Shown here: positions 37,718-50,792 of the stretch, one piece after another | Position numbering within the stretch: position 1 is the first letter of the stretch | How the letters are laid out: each line of letters starts with the position of its first letter | Source: Taudactylus pleione | Lineage: Eukaryota > Chordata > Amphibia > Anura > Myobatrachidae | Length of the DNA stretch: 64,000 bases | Assembly: GCA_031769625.1 (NCBI GenBank) | Contig: JAUIMM010000737.1 | Coordinates: 1,463,501 to 1,527,500, forward strand | Reading direction: 5' to 3' | Made by a program: the position numbers and the translations under genes | The notes under the pieces: generated by a model | Told to the model about the DNA's origin: nothing | Seen by the model: the letters and a program-made list of their open reading frames with translations, nothing else | The model's database searches: none

Positions 37718-37930
37718 TCAGTGTATGTGACGTATGCTTGGCATAAACCGGGTGCATGTGCCACTGATACCAACCTGCATGCAACTTTGCATATGTGCGC
37801 AACTGCGGCTCTTTGTAAGGAACGCACTTGTACTGAGTCCAGCTGTGCATCAGGCCCATAGTGTGGGAAATAAGATAAGAGCGTGACGCTTATTCAGAGC
37901 ATTAATGAGAAAGGGGCAGGTTAGCTGAGC

Positions 37931-40900
37931 GACATGTTATGAATGGCAGGATGTGAGTGACATGTTATGAATGGCAGGATGTGAGTGACATGTTGTGAAT
38001 GGCAGGATGTGAGTGACATGTTGTGAATGACAGGATGTGAGTGACATGTTGTGAATGGCAGGATGTGAGTGACATGTTGTGAACGGCAGGATGTGAGTGG
38101 CATGTTATGAATGGCAGGATGTGAGTGACATGTTGTGAATGACAGGATGTGAGTGACATGTTGTGAATGACAGGATGTGAGTGACATGTTGTGAATGGCA
38201 GGATGTGAGTGACATGTTGTGAATGACAGGATGTGAGTAAGATGTTATGAATGGCAGGATGTGAGTGACATGTTGTGAATGGCAGGATGTGAGTGACATG
38301 TTGTGAATGACAGGATGTGAGTGACATGTTGTGAATGGCAGGATGTGAGTGACATGTTATGAACGGCAGGATGTGAGTGACATGTTGTGAACGGCAGGAT
38401 GTGAGTGACATGTTGTGAACGGCAGGATGTGAGTGGCATGTTGTTAATGGCAGGATGTGAGTGACATGTTATGAATGGCAGGATGTGAGTGACATGTTGT
38501 GAATGACAGGATGTGAGTGACATGTTGTGAATGGCAGGATGTGAGTGACATGTTGTGAATGGCAGGATGTGAGTGACATGTTGTGAACGGCAAGATGTGA
38601 GTGACATGTTGTGAACGGCAGGATGTGAGTGGCATGTTGTGAATGGCAGGATGTGAGTGACATGTTGTGAATGACAGGATGCGAGTGACATGTTGTGAAT
38701 GACAGGATGTGAGTGACATGTTGTGAATGGCAGGATGTGAGTGACATGTTGTGAATGACAGGATGTGAGTAAGATGTTATGAATGGCAGGATGTGAGTGA
38801 CATGTTGTGAATGGCAGGATGTGAGTGACATGTTGTGAATGACAGGATGTGAGTGACATGTTGTGAATGGCAGGATGTGAGTGACATGTTATGAATGGCA
38901 GGATGTGAGTGACATGTTGTGAACGGCAGGATGTGAGTGACATGTTGTGAACGGCAGGATGTGAGTGGCATGTTGTGAATGGCAGGATGTGAGTGACATG
39001 TTATGAATGGCAGGATGTGAGTGACATGTTGTGAATGACAGGATGTGAGTGACATGTTGTGAATGGCAGGATGTGAGTGACATGTTGTGAATGGCAGGAT
39101 GTGAGTGACATGTTGTGAACGGCAGGATGTGAGTGACATGTTGTGAACGGCAGGATGTGAGTGGCATGTTATGAATGGCAGGATGTGAGTGACATGTTGT
39201 GAATGACAGGATGTGAGTGACATGTTGTGAATGACAGGATGTGAGTGACATGTTGTGAATGGCAGGATGTGAGTGACATGTTATGAATGACAGGATGTGA
39301 GTAAGATGTTATGAATGGCAGGATGTGAGTGACATGTTGTGAACGGCAGGATGTGAGTGACATGTTGTGAACGGCAGGATGTGAGTGGCATGTTGTGAAT
39401 GGCAGGATGTGAGTGACATGTTATGAATGGCAGGATGTGAGTGACATGTTGTGAATGACAGGATGTGAGTGACATGTTGTGAATGGCAGGATGTGAGTGA
39501 CATGTTGTGAACGGCAGGATGTGAGTGAGTGACATGTTGTGAACGGCAGGATGTGAGTGACATGTTGTGAATGGCAGGATGTGAGTGACATGTTGTGAAT
39601 GGCAGGATGTGAGTGACATGTTGTGAATGCCAGGATGTGAGTGACGTTGTGAATGACAGGATGTGAGTGACATGTTGTGAATGGCAGGATGTGAGTGGCA
39701 TGTTATGAAAGGCACGATGCGAGTGAGTGACATGTTATGAATGGCAGGATGTGAGTGACATGTTATGAATGGCAGGATGTGAGTGACATGTTGTGAACGG
39801 CAGGATGTGAGTGACATGTTGTGAACGGCAGGATGTGAGTGGCATGTTGTGAATGGCAGGATGTGAGTGACATGTTATGAATGGCAGGATGTGAGTGACA
39901 TGTTGTGAATGACAGGATGTGAGTGACATGTTGTGAATGGCAGGATGTGAGTGACATGTTGTGAATGGCAGGATGTGAGTGACATGTTGTGAACGGCAGG
40001 ATGTGAGTGACATGTTGTGAACGGCAGGATGTGAGTGGCATGTTATGAATGGCAGGATGTGAGTGACATGTTGTGAATGACAGGATGTGAGTGACATGTT
40101 GTGAATGACAGGATGTGAGTGACATGTTGTGAATGGCAGGATGTGAGTGACATGTTATGAATGACAGGATGTGAGTAAGATGTTATGAATGGCAGGATGT
40201 GAGTGACATGTTGTGAACGGCAGGATGTGAGTGACATGTTGTGAACGGCAGGATGTGAGTGGCATGTTGTGAATGGCAGGATGTGAGTGACATGTTATGA
40301 ATGGCAGGATGTGAGTGACATGTTGTGAATGACAGGATGTGAGTGACATGTTGTGAATGGCAGGATGTGAGTGACATGTTGTGAACGGCAGGATGTGAGT
40401 GAGTGACATGTTGTGAACGGCAGGATGTGAGTGACATGTTGTGAATGGCAGGATGTGAGTGACATGTTGTGAATGGCAGGATGTGAGTGACATGTTGTGA
40501 ATGCCAGGATGTGAGTGACGTTGTGAATGACAGGATGTGAGTGACATGTTGTGAATGGCAGGATGTGAGTGGCATGTTATGAAAGGCACGATGCGAGTGA
40601 GTGACATGTTATGAATGGCAGGATGTGAGTGACATGTTATGAATGGCAGGATGTGAGTTACATGTTGTGAACGGCAGGATGTGAGTGACATGTTGTGAAC
40701 GGCAGGATGTGAGTGGCATGTTGTGAATGGCAGGATGTGAGTGACATGTTATGAATGACAGGATGTGAGTGACATGTTGTGAATGACAGGATGTGAGCGA
40801 CATGTTATGAATGACAGGATGTGAGTGACATGTTGTGAATGGCAGGATGTGAGTAACATGTTGTGAATGGCAGGATGTGAGTGACATGTTGTGAATGGCA

Positions 40901-42170
40901 GGATGTGAGTGACATGTTGTGAATGGCACAATGTGAGTAACATGTTATGAATGGCAGGATGTGAGTGACATGTTATGAATGGCAGATGTGAGTGACATGT
41001 TGTGAATGGCAGGATGTGAGTGACATGTTGTGAATGGCAGGATGTGAGTGACATGTTATGAATGGCATGATGTGAGTAACATGTTATGAATGGCAGGATG
41101 TGAGTGACATGTTATGAATGGCAGGATGTGAGTGACATGTTGTGAATGGCAGGATGTGAGTGACAGAATGTTAGTGATAGGCTGTAAGTGACAAGTTGCG
41201 AGTGGCATGTTGGTAATGACGGATGTGAGTAACAGGGTGTGAGTGACAGGTTGCGAGTGACAGGATGCGAGTGACAGGATGCGAGTGACAGGTTGCGAGT
41301 GACAAGATGCGAGTGACAGGGTGTGAGTAACAGGGTGTGAGTGACAGAATGCGAGTGACAGGGTGTGAGTGACAGGATGTGAGTGATACGGTGTGAATGA
41401 CAAGTTGGGAATGACAGGGTGTGAGAGTCAGGGTGTGAGTGACATGTTGTGAATGGCAGGATGTGAGTGACATGATATGAATGACAGGATGTCAGTGACA
41501 GAATGTTAGTGATAGGCTGTAAGTGACAAGTTGTGAGTGGCATGTTGGGAATGACAGGGTTTGAGTAACAGGGTGCGAGTGATAGGATGCGAGTGACAGG
41601 GTGTGAGTGACACGGAGTGAATGACAAGATGGGAATGACAGGGTGTGAGTGACACGGTGTGAATGACAAGTTGGGAATGACAGGGTGTGAGAGTCAGGGT
41701 GTGAGTGACAGGATGCAAGTGGCGGTGAGAGTGACAAGAGGTGAGTGACAAGATGCAACTGACAGGATGTGCAGTCAGGATGCGAGTGTCAGGATGCGAG
41801 TGACAGGGTGCAAGTGTTAGGATGCGAGTGACAAGAGGTGAATGTCAGGAGGTGAGTGTCAGGATGTAAGTATCACGATGGGAGTGTCGGGAGGTGAGTG
41901 ACAGGTGGTGTCAGAAGGTGAGTGACAGGTGGTGAGTGACAGGGTGTGAGTAACAGGATGTGAGTAACAGGATGCGAGTGACAGGATGCGAGTGACAGGA
42001 TGCGAGTGTCAGGATGCGAGTGTCAGGAGGTGAGTGATAGGAGGTGAGTGACAGGTGGTGAGTGATAGGAGGTGAGTGACAGGTGGTGAGTGACAGGTGG
42101 TGAGTGACAGGATGTGAGTGACAGGGAGTGAGTAACAGGAGGTGAGTGACAGGGAGTGAGTGACAGGTGA
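37931..42170. repeat. 28-bp minisatellite grading into 14-bp units
   Basis: From 37931 to about 41164 the unit is GACATGTTGTGAATGGCAGG plus ATGTGAGT (28 bp). Beyond that it decays into roughly 14-bp units such as GTGAGTGACAGGAT up to 42170, suggesting that the 28-mer is an amplified dimer of the older 14-mer. Blocks recur at 532 bp (TGAGTAAGATG near 38235, 38767 and 39299) and at 874 bp (the odd GATGCGAGTGAGTG at 39717 and 40591). The frames here (SLTSCHSQHV...) are artefacts. Confidence 0.97.
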
Positions 42171-42785
42171 TGAAATTCAGGATGATGTCATAGAATATTG
42201 CTCTCATGTGTCACCATGTTCTGTAATGTGTTTGGCTTGTGCTCCTTCAGGTGAGTGTTGCTCTTTCGCTCTCTTACTTACAGTGATGAAAAAAGGACTT
42301 TGCTGCATGTCAGGTGACAGGTCACATGATGAATGAGACGCCAATGAGGTCACATGGATGAAGAATGAATGAAAGAAATGAGGAGAAGCTGTGACATCAT
42401 CAACCACATATTACATCATGGCACATACACATCACACGTTCCCTGAAACATCAATCTGCCAAATTACTATAGTAACAATCACACCTCACTACAGCAGAGC
42501 ACGTATGGGGTTAGTTTAGGAAGGCCACGTCAGTAAGATGGCGTCACCCTGTGACATCATCACCTCCACGGACTCGTCATAGTTTAACCGCACAGACCAG
42601 TAAAACCATTTTATATGTACCAGTTAATCACTTTCTTGAGGTTAGCCTACGTCTATCCAGCTGCGGACTACAAATCCCAGCAGCTGGAGAGCCAAAGATT
42701 CACCTGGGGTATCTCTAAAGCTTTGAACAATTGTACACATCCAATACTTTCCAATAAGGTTACAATGCCATTCATGGTCACCTAC
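42171..42785. other. intronic DNA, no exon; one repeat fragment
   Basis: Unique-looking sequence. GGACTACAAATCCCAGCAG at 42665-42683 matches the ACTACAA.TCCCAGCA motif bound by ZNF143 in vertebrates and common as a repeat fragment. TAAGATGGCG at 42535-42544 is YY1-like. No other structure was seen. Confidence 0.5.
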
Positions 42786-42841
42786 CTTCTGCGGTGTTAT
42801 CAGAGGACCAGAAGGGACACAGACTGAACTCCAGGACAAAC
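42786..42841 (-). CDS. cacna2d4: alpha-2/delta exon, hydrophobic segment part 2
   Basis: This 56-base exon lies between a GACTTGCAG acceptor and an AAG/GTAGGT donor. It takes two bases from the previous exon, reads FVLEFSLCPFWSSDNTAE and leaves one base for the next codon. The (V/F)LEF followed by an aromatic W after a short gap fits the alpha-2/delta-3/4 pattern. Phase (two bases in, one base out) fits both neighbours exactly; skipping this exon would break the frame between 43218 and 35593, which supports its reality. Confidence 0.87.
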
Positions 42842-43217
42842 CTGCAAGTCAGGGGGAGAACACAGAGGTAGAAGCATGTGACACAGATTATTGCAGGCGT
42901 GCTTAGCATGAGCACGAGGGTGTCTGCAGTACTGGGCCTCCAGAATAATACTGACCTCACCCAGCTATCTAATAACAATAGGAGATCTGTATAGGTCTAT
43001 CCAATGGCTCCAGCTGTGTGAATGTGATGGCATGCAGGTAGCACAATCTGCTCTGTGATTACTGTATAATGTACGTCTTTTACACATAACTGTAGGTGAC
43101 CAGGCCCCACACACCAACCCCACCTGGAGACATATTAATCCAGGGTCACAGAAGACGCTCGGCTCTACCTGTCCCTGATACAAGCGAGAGATTTCAGCGT
43201 GCAGACGCCATACTTAC

Positions 43218-43270
43218 AGGATGAGGTTACTGAGGAGCAACTGGGCGGCTGAGACCAACGCAAAGAGCGG
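43218..43270 (-). CDS. cacna2d4: alpha-2/delta exon, hydrophobic segment part 1
   Basis: This 53-base exon lies between a CTGTCTTCCAG acceptor and a CCT/GTAAGT donor. It starts in phase 0 and reads PLFALVSAAQLLLSNLI plus two bases of a leucine codon. The composition is strongly hydrophobic, as expected for the segment following YDYQAMC in the alpha-2/delta-3/4 group. Taken alone it would be hard to identify; its place rests on splice sites, phase and the peptide continuing into the next exon only 376 bases away. Confidence 0.85.
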
Positions 43271-43387
43271 CTGGAAGACAGGAGGAAGGAGACGGTGAGA
43301 ACGACTGAGGTCAGTGGAACCTGTATATCAAAGCTTTACTCTTCTTAGGTAAGATTATAATAGCCGGGATGGAGACAGATATATTCA

Positions 43388-46300
43388 TATTACATATGAC
43401 GTACGGCCACCATCTTGTTCTATCATACTTTGTATATTACATATGATGTACGGCCACCATCTTGCTCTAACCTGCTTTACATATTACATATGACGTACGG
43501 CCACCATCTTACTCTATCCTCCTTTGTATATTACATATGATATACGGCCACCATCTTACTCTATCCTGCTCTGTATATTACATATGATGTACGGCCACCA
43601 TCTTATTCTATCCTGCTTTGTATATTACATATGATGTACGGCCACCATCTTACTCTATCCTGTTTTGTATATTACACATGATGTACGGCCACCATCTTGC
43701 TCTATCCTGCTTTGTATATTACATATGATGTACGGCCACCATCTTATTCTATCCTGCTTTGTATATTACATATGATGTACGGCCACCATCTTACTCTATC
43801 CTGCTCTGTATATTACATATGATGTACGGCCACCATCTTACTCTATCCTGCTCTGTATATTACATATGATGTACGGCCACCATCTTATTCTATCCTGCTT
43901 TGTATATTACATATGATGTACAGCCATCTTACTCTATCCTGCTTTGTATATTACATATGATGTACGGCCACCATCTTACTCTATCCTGCTCTGTATATTA
44001 CATATAATGTACGGCCACCATCTTACTCTATCCTGCTTTGTATATTACATATAATTTATGGCCACCATCTTACTCTATCCTCCTTTTTATATTACATATG
44101 ATGTATGGCCACCATCTTACTCTATCCTGCTCTGTATATTACATATGATGTACGGCCACCATCTTACTCTATCCTGCTCTGTATATTACATATGATGTAC
44201 GGCCACCATCTTATTCTATCCTCCTTTGTATATTACATATGATGTACGGCCACCATCTCATTCTATCCTGCTTTGTATATTACATATGATGTACAGCCAT
44301 CTTACTCTATCCTGCTTTGTATATTACATATGATGTACGGCCACCATCTTACTCTATCCTGCTCTGTATATTACATATAATGTACGGCCACCATCTTACT
44401 CTATCCTGCTTTGTATATTACATATAATTTACGGCCACCATCTTACTCTATCCTCCTTTTTATATTACATATGATGTACGGCCACCATCTTACTCTATCC
44501 TGCTCTGTATATTACATATGATGTACGGCCACCATCTTACTCTATCCTGCTCTGTATATTACATATGATGTACGGCCACCATCTTATTCTATCCTCCTTT
44601 GTATATTACATATGATGTACGGCCACCATCTTATTCTATCCTGCTTTGTATATTACATATGATGTACAGCCATCTTACTCTATACTGCTTTGTATATAAT
44701 ATTACATATGATGTACGGCCACCATCTTACTCTATACTGTTTTGTATATTACATATGATGTACGGCCACCATCTTACTCTATTCTGCTTTGTATATTACA
44801 TATGATGTACGGCCATCTTACTCTATCCTGCTTTGTATATTACATATGATGTACGGCCACCATCTTACTCTATCCTGCTTTGTATATTGCATATGATGTA
44901 CGGCCACCATCTTACTCTATCCTGCTTTGTATATTACATATAATGTACGGCCATCTTACTCTATCCTGCTTTGTATATTACATATGATGTACGGCCACCA
45001 TCTTACTCTATCCTGCTTTGTATATTACATATGATGTACGGCCACCATCATACTCTATCCTGCTTTGTATATTACATATGATGTACGGCCACCATCATAC
45101 TCTATCATGCTTTGTATATTACATATGATGTACGACCACCATCTTACTCTATCCTGCTTTGTATATTACATATGATGTACGGCCACCATCATACTCTATC
45201 CTGTTTTGTATATTACATATGATGTACAGCCATCTTACTCTATACTGCTTTGTATATTACATATGATGTACGGCCACCATCTTTCTCTATCCTGCTTTGT
45301 ATATTACATATGATGTACGGTCACCATCTTACTCTATTCTGCTTTGTATATTACATATGATGTACCGCCACCATCTTACTCTATCCTGCTTTGTATATTA
45401 CATATGATGTACGGCCACCATCTTACTCTATCCTGCTTTGTATATTACATATGATGTACAGCCATCTTACTCTATCCTGCTTTGTATATTACATATGATG
45501 TACGGCCACCATCTTACTCTATCCTGCTCTGTATATTACATATGATGTACGGCCACCATCTTACTCTATCCTGCTTTGTATATTACATATAATTTACGGC
45601 CACCATCTTACTCTATCCTCCTTTGTATATTACATATGATGTACGGCCACCATCTTACTCTATTCTGCTCTGTATATTACATATGATGTACGGCCACCAT
45701 CTTACTCTATACAGCTCTGTATATTACATATGATGTACGGCCACCATCTTATTCTATCCTGCTTTGAATATTATATATGAGGTACAGCCATCTTACTCTA
45801 TACTGCTTTGTATATAATATTACATATGATGTACGGCCACCATCTTACTCTATACTGTTTTGTATATTACATATGATGTACGGCCACCATCTTACTCTAT
45901 CCTGCTTTGTATATTACATATAATTTACGGCCATCATCTTACTCTATCCTCCTTTGTATATTACATATGATGTACGGCCACCATCTTTCTCTATCCTGCT
46001 CTGTATATTACATATGATGTACGGCCACCATCTTACTCTATCCTGCTCTGTATATTACATATGATGTACCGCCACCATCTTACTCTATCCTGCTTTGTAT
46101 ATTACATATGATGTACGGCCACCATCTTACTCTATCCTGCTTTGTATATTACATATGATGTACAGCCATCTTACTCTATCCTGCTTTGTATATTACATAT
46201 GATGTACGGCCACCATCTTACTCTATCCTGCTTTGTATATTACATATGATGTACAGCCATCTTACTCTATCCTGCTTTGTATATTACATATGATGTACGG

Positions 46301-49300
46301 CCACCATCTTACTCTATCCTGCTCTGTATATTACATATAATGTACGGCCACCATCTTACTCTATCCTGCTTTGTATATTGCATATAATTTACGGCCACCA
46401 TCTTACTCTATCCTCCTTTGTATATTACATATGATGTACGGCCACCATCTTGCTCTATCCTGCTCTGTATATTACATATGATGTACGGCCACCATCTTAC
46501 TCTATCCAGCTCTGTATATTACATATGATGTACGGCCACCATCTTACTTTATACTGTTTTGTATATTACATATGATGTACGGCCACCATCTTACTCTATC
46601 CTGCTTTGTATATTACATATAATGTACAGCCATCTTACTCTATCCTGCTTTGTATATTACATATGATGTACGGCCACCATCTTACTCTATCCTGCTTTGT
46701 ATATTACATATGATGTACAGCCATCTTACTCTATCCTGCTTTGTATATTACATATGATGTACGGCCACCATCTTACTCTATCCTGCTCTGTATATTACAT
46801 ATAATGTACGGCCACCATCTTACTCTATCCTGCTTTGTATATTACATATAATTTACGGCCACCATCTTACTCTATCCTCCTTTGTATATTACATATGATG
46901 TACGGCCACCATCTTACTCTATCCTGCTCTGTATATTACATATGATGTACGGCCACCATCTTACTCTATCCAGCTCTGTATATTACATATGATGTACGGC
47001 CACCATCTTACTTTATACTGTTTTGTATATTACATATGATGTACGGCCACCATCTTACTCTATCCTGCTTTGTATATTACATATAATTTACGGCCACCAT
47101 CTTACTCTATCCTCCTTTGTATATTACATATGATGTACGGCCACCATCTTACTCTATCCTGCTCTGTATATTACATATGATGTACGGTCACCATCTTACT
47201 CTATTCTGCTTTGTATATTACATATGATGTACAGCCACCATCTTACTCTATCCTGCTCTGTATATTACATATGATGTACGGCCACCATCTTACTCTATCC
47301 AGCTCTGTATATTACATATGATGTACGGCCACCATCTTATTCTATCCTGCTTTGTATATTACATATGAGGTACAGCCATCTTACTCTATACTGCTTTGTA
47401 TATAATATTACATATGATGTACGGCCACCATCTTACTCTATACTGTTTTGTATATTACATATGATGTACGGCCACCATCTTACTCTATCCTGCTTTGTAT
47501 ATTACATATAATTTACGGCCACCATCTTACTCTATCCTCCTTTGTATATTACATATGATGTACGGCCACCATCTTACTCTATCCTGCTCTGTATATTACA
47601 TATGATGTACGGCCACCATCTTACTCTATCCTGCTCTGTATATTACATATGATGTACGGCCACCATCTTATTCTATCCTGCTTTGTATATTACATATGAT
47701 GTACAGCCATCTTACTCTATACTGCTTTGTATATAATATTACATATGATGTACGGCCACCATCTTACTCTATACTGTTTTGTATATTACATATGATGTAC
47801 GGCCACCATCTTACTCTATCCTGCTTTGTATATTACATATGATGTACGGCCATCTTACTCTATCCTGATTTCTATATTACATATGATGTACGGCCACCAT
47901 CTTACTCTATCCTGCTTTGTATATTACATATGATGTACGGCCACCATCTTACTCTATCCTGCTTTGTATATTACATATAATGTACGGCCATCTTACTCTA
48001 TCCTGCTTTGTATATTACATATGATGTACGGCCACCATCTTACTCTATCCTGCTTTGTATATTACATATGATGTACGGCCACCATCATACTCTATCCTGC
48101 TTTGTATATTACATATGATGTACGGTCACCATCTTACTCTATCCTGCTTTGTATATTACATATGATGTACCGCCACCATCTTACTCTATCCTGCTTTGTA
48201 TATTACATATGATGTACGGCCACCATCTTACTCTATCCTGCTTTGTATATTACATATGATGTACGACCACCATCTTACTCTATCCTGCTTTGTATATTAC
48301 ATATGATGTACGGCCACCATCTTGCTCTATCCTGCCTTGTATATTACATATGATGTACGGCCACCATCTTTCTCTATCCTGCTTTGTATATTACATATGA
48401 TGTACGGCCACCATCTTACTCTATCCTGCTTTGTATATTACATATGATGTACGGCCACCATCTTACTCTATCCTGCTTTCTATATTACATATGATGTACG
48501 GCCACCATCTTACTCTATCCTGCTTTGTATATTACATATGATGTACAGCCATCTTACTCTATACTGCTTTGTATATAATATTACATATGATGTACGGCCA
48601 CCATCTTACTCTATACTGTTTTGTATATTACATATGATGTACGGCCACCATCTTACTCTATCCTGCTTTGTATATTACATATGATGTACGGCCATCTTAC
48701 TCTATCCTGCTTTCTATATTACATATGATGTACGGCCACCATCTTACTCTATCCTGCTTTGTATATTACATATGATGTACGGCCACTATCTTACTCTATC
48801 CTGCTCTGTATATTACATATAATGTACGGCCATCTTACTCTATCCTGCTTTGTATATTACATATGATGTACGGCCACCATCTTACTCTATCCTGCTTTGT
48901 ATATTACATATGATGTACGGCCAACATCTTACTCTATCCTGCTTTGTATATTACATATGATGTACGGCCACCATCTTACTCTATCCTGCTCTGTATATTA
49001 CATATGATGTACGGCCACCATCTTATTCTATCCTGCTTTGTATATTACATATGATGAACGGCCATCCATCTTGCTCTATCCTGCTTTGTATATTACACAT
49101 AATGTACGGCCACCATCTTGCTCTATCCTGCTTTGCATATTACATATGATGTACGGCCACCATCTTACTCTATCCTGCTTTGTATATTATATATGACATA
49201 CGCCCACCATCTTGCTCTATCCTGCTTTGTATATTACATATGATGTACGGCCACCGTCTTACTCTATCCTCCTTTGTATATTACGTATGACATACGCCCA

Positions 49301-49672
49301 CCATCTTGATCTATCCTGCTTTGCATATTACATATGATGTACGGCCACCATCTTACTCTATCCTGCTTTGTATATTACATATGATGTACGGCCACCATCT
49401 TATTCTATCCTGCTTTGTATATTACATATGATGTACGGCCACCATCTTACTCTATACTGCTTTGTATATTATATATGATGTACGGCCACCATCTTACTCT
49501 ATCCTGCTTTGCATATTACATATGATGTACGGCCACCATCTTACTCTATCCTGCTTTGTATATTACATATGATGTACGGCCACCATCTTACTCTATACTG
49601 CTTTGTATATTACATATGACATACAGCCACCATCTTACTCTATACTGCTTTGTATATTACATGTGAGGTATC
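43388..49672. repeat. 47-bp minisatellite, about 133 copies
   Basis: The unit is TTTGTATATTACATATGATG, then TACGGCCACCATCTTACTC and TATCCTGC. Deletion forms (TACAGCCATCTT) and insertion forms (TGTATATAATATTAC) recur in the same order at several places, for example near 44690, 45810, 47399, 47730 and 48566, so groups of units were duplicated together. On the sense (minus) strand each unit carries AGAGTAAGATGGTGGCCG. It fills the intron between the exons at 49715 and 43270. Confidence 0.98.
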
Positions 49673-49714
49673 ACCGCTATCTCGCCCCACGGTATAACTG
49701 TACACAGATCTTAC

Positions 49715-49790
49715 ATTGAGCAGGTTGCGGCCTCCGCTATGATGGTGATAGGGCAGCTTACACATCGCCTGGTAATCATACAGCGTCACT
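49715..49790 (-). CDS. cacna2d4: alpha-2/delta exon, LYDYQAMC segment
   Basis: This 76-base exon has an ATGCAG acceptor and an AAT/GTAAGA donor. After one base that completes the preceding glutamine codon it reads VTLYDYQAMCKLPYHHHSGG and ends NLLN in phase 0. LYDYQAMC is a family hallmark. The three histidines that follow are what favour alpha-2/delta-4 over -3. The donor lies about 40 bases from the edge of the 47-bp minisatellite, whose units carry the same GTAAGA hexamer on the sense strand. Confidence 0.95.
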
Positions 49791-50194
49791 CTGCATAAGA
49801 CAGGAGGATATAACGTGGGTGAGAAGCCATTTATATCACTCCAGGAGAAAAATGAACTTGATTTTTGGGGTGATCAGAATCATTTTGGGGAGATGTAAGA
49901 GGAAAAATGCAGCATTGTACTAAAACGTTGATGCAGCTATAACTAAGGAACCTCCATAAAAGCAGTAAACAAACGCTATAAACTTGTAAAGCCACTTGTG
50001 CTACTGTAGTACCATGTAATGGACACTGGAGGCACTGTCTTTATGCAATGCAGCCCTGATGTTGTGAATTACTAGCTAGGATACCCGGAGTTGACCATGT
50101 TGAAGAATGGACCTTCAAGTGTACCAGCAGCTCTCATTATTTAGGCTGGGTACACACTGAACAGATACAGTATATCTGTTATATCAGATATATC

Positions 50195-50792
50195 CTTTAG
50201 AATGTAAGCTCTTACGAGCAGGGCCCTCTACCCTTTTGTGCTTCTCCTTACTTTACTTTCATCTACTTCTTAAGCTGCATACACACGTAAAGGTTATCTG
50301 TCAAACCAACCAACTAGTTGATTGGTTGGAATGAAAACCTGGTAGCGTATGGGAGTAAATGATGATCAGCAATTTGCTCCTAAATGCCAGAAAACAGATG
50401 AAAATGGCGTCAGACAAGTTTGTAAAATGTTTGATCTAAACAATTTGTTCAAACAACAGTTTTTGTCCATTTTCTGGCGTTTTGGAGCAAATTGCTGATT
50501 GTCATTTGCTTTCATACCTTACCGGATTTTCATTCCAACCAACCAACTAGTTGGTTGGTTTTACAGATAATCTTTACGTGTGTATGCAGCTTTACTCCCC
50601 AATAGGGCACCTAACACTTGGTTGCTTTGCTCTGTTGCTTATCTGGGTGTTATGGTCGCTAATGTAGCAATGTATATTATCCTTATCCTCATCCTGTACT
50701 GTATTGTACTGTAAGTCACTGGTCAACCTATTTGTTTATGTACTTTGAAAGGCGCTGCGGAACACTTGTGGCGCCATATAAATAAACGATAA
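50195..50792. repeat. dispersed repeat ending GGCGCCATATAAATAA
   Basis: It starts TAGAATGTAAGCTCTTACGAG, continues CAGGGCCCTCTACCC and ends AAAGGCGCTGCGGAAC, GGCGCCATATAAATAAACG and a (AAT)n tail. This resembles a dispersed vertebrate repeat common in frogs; the name is not certain. The simple AAT tail suggests copying through RNA. It is interrupted by the MITE at 50273-50591. Confidence 0.7.
50273..50591. mobile_element. Harbinger-type MITE with about 140-bp inverted arms
   Basis: AGCTGCATACACACGTAAAG at the left matches the complement of the right end almost perfectly, and the similarity runs about 140 bp inward (AACCAACCAACTAGTTG, CAATTTGCTCC, GCCAGAAAA). The flanking duplication is TTA on both sides. 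The near-identity of the arms suggests a recent insertion, and it is the youngest of three nested layers. Confidence 0.88.

Larger units (their letters stand above)
35744..37857. mobile_element. composite element with GGGCCTGATGCACAG ends
   Basis: GGGCCTGATGCACAG at the left end and CTGTGCATCAGGCCC at the right end are inverted repeats, with a possible 3-bp ATA duplication outside. The 2.1 kb between holds later insertions: multi-hairpin MITE copy 2 (35878-36381), a C-rich minisatellite (36774-37345) and a foldback MITE (37497-37717). Its own sequence is short at both ends. No transposase was seen. The two ends could also belong to two separate solo elements. Confidence 0.6.

Noticed and set aside
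37921..41054. Frames of the form SLTSCHSQHVTHILPF
   Set aside because: They are translations of the 28-bp repeat; identical frames recur at the 874-bp block offset. They are artefacts of a stop-free unit.
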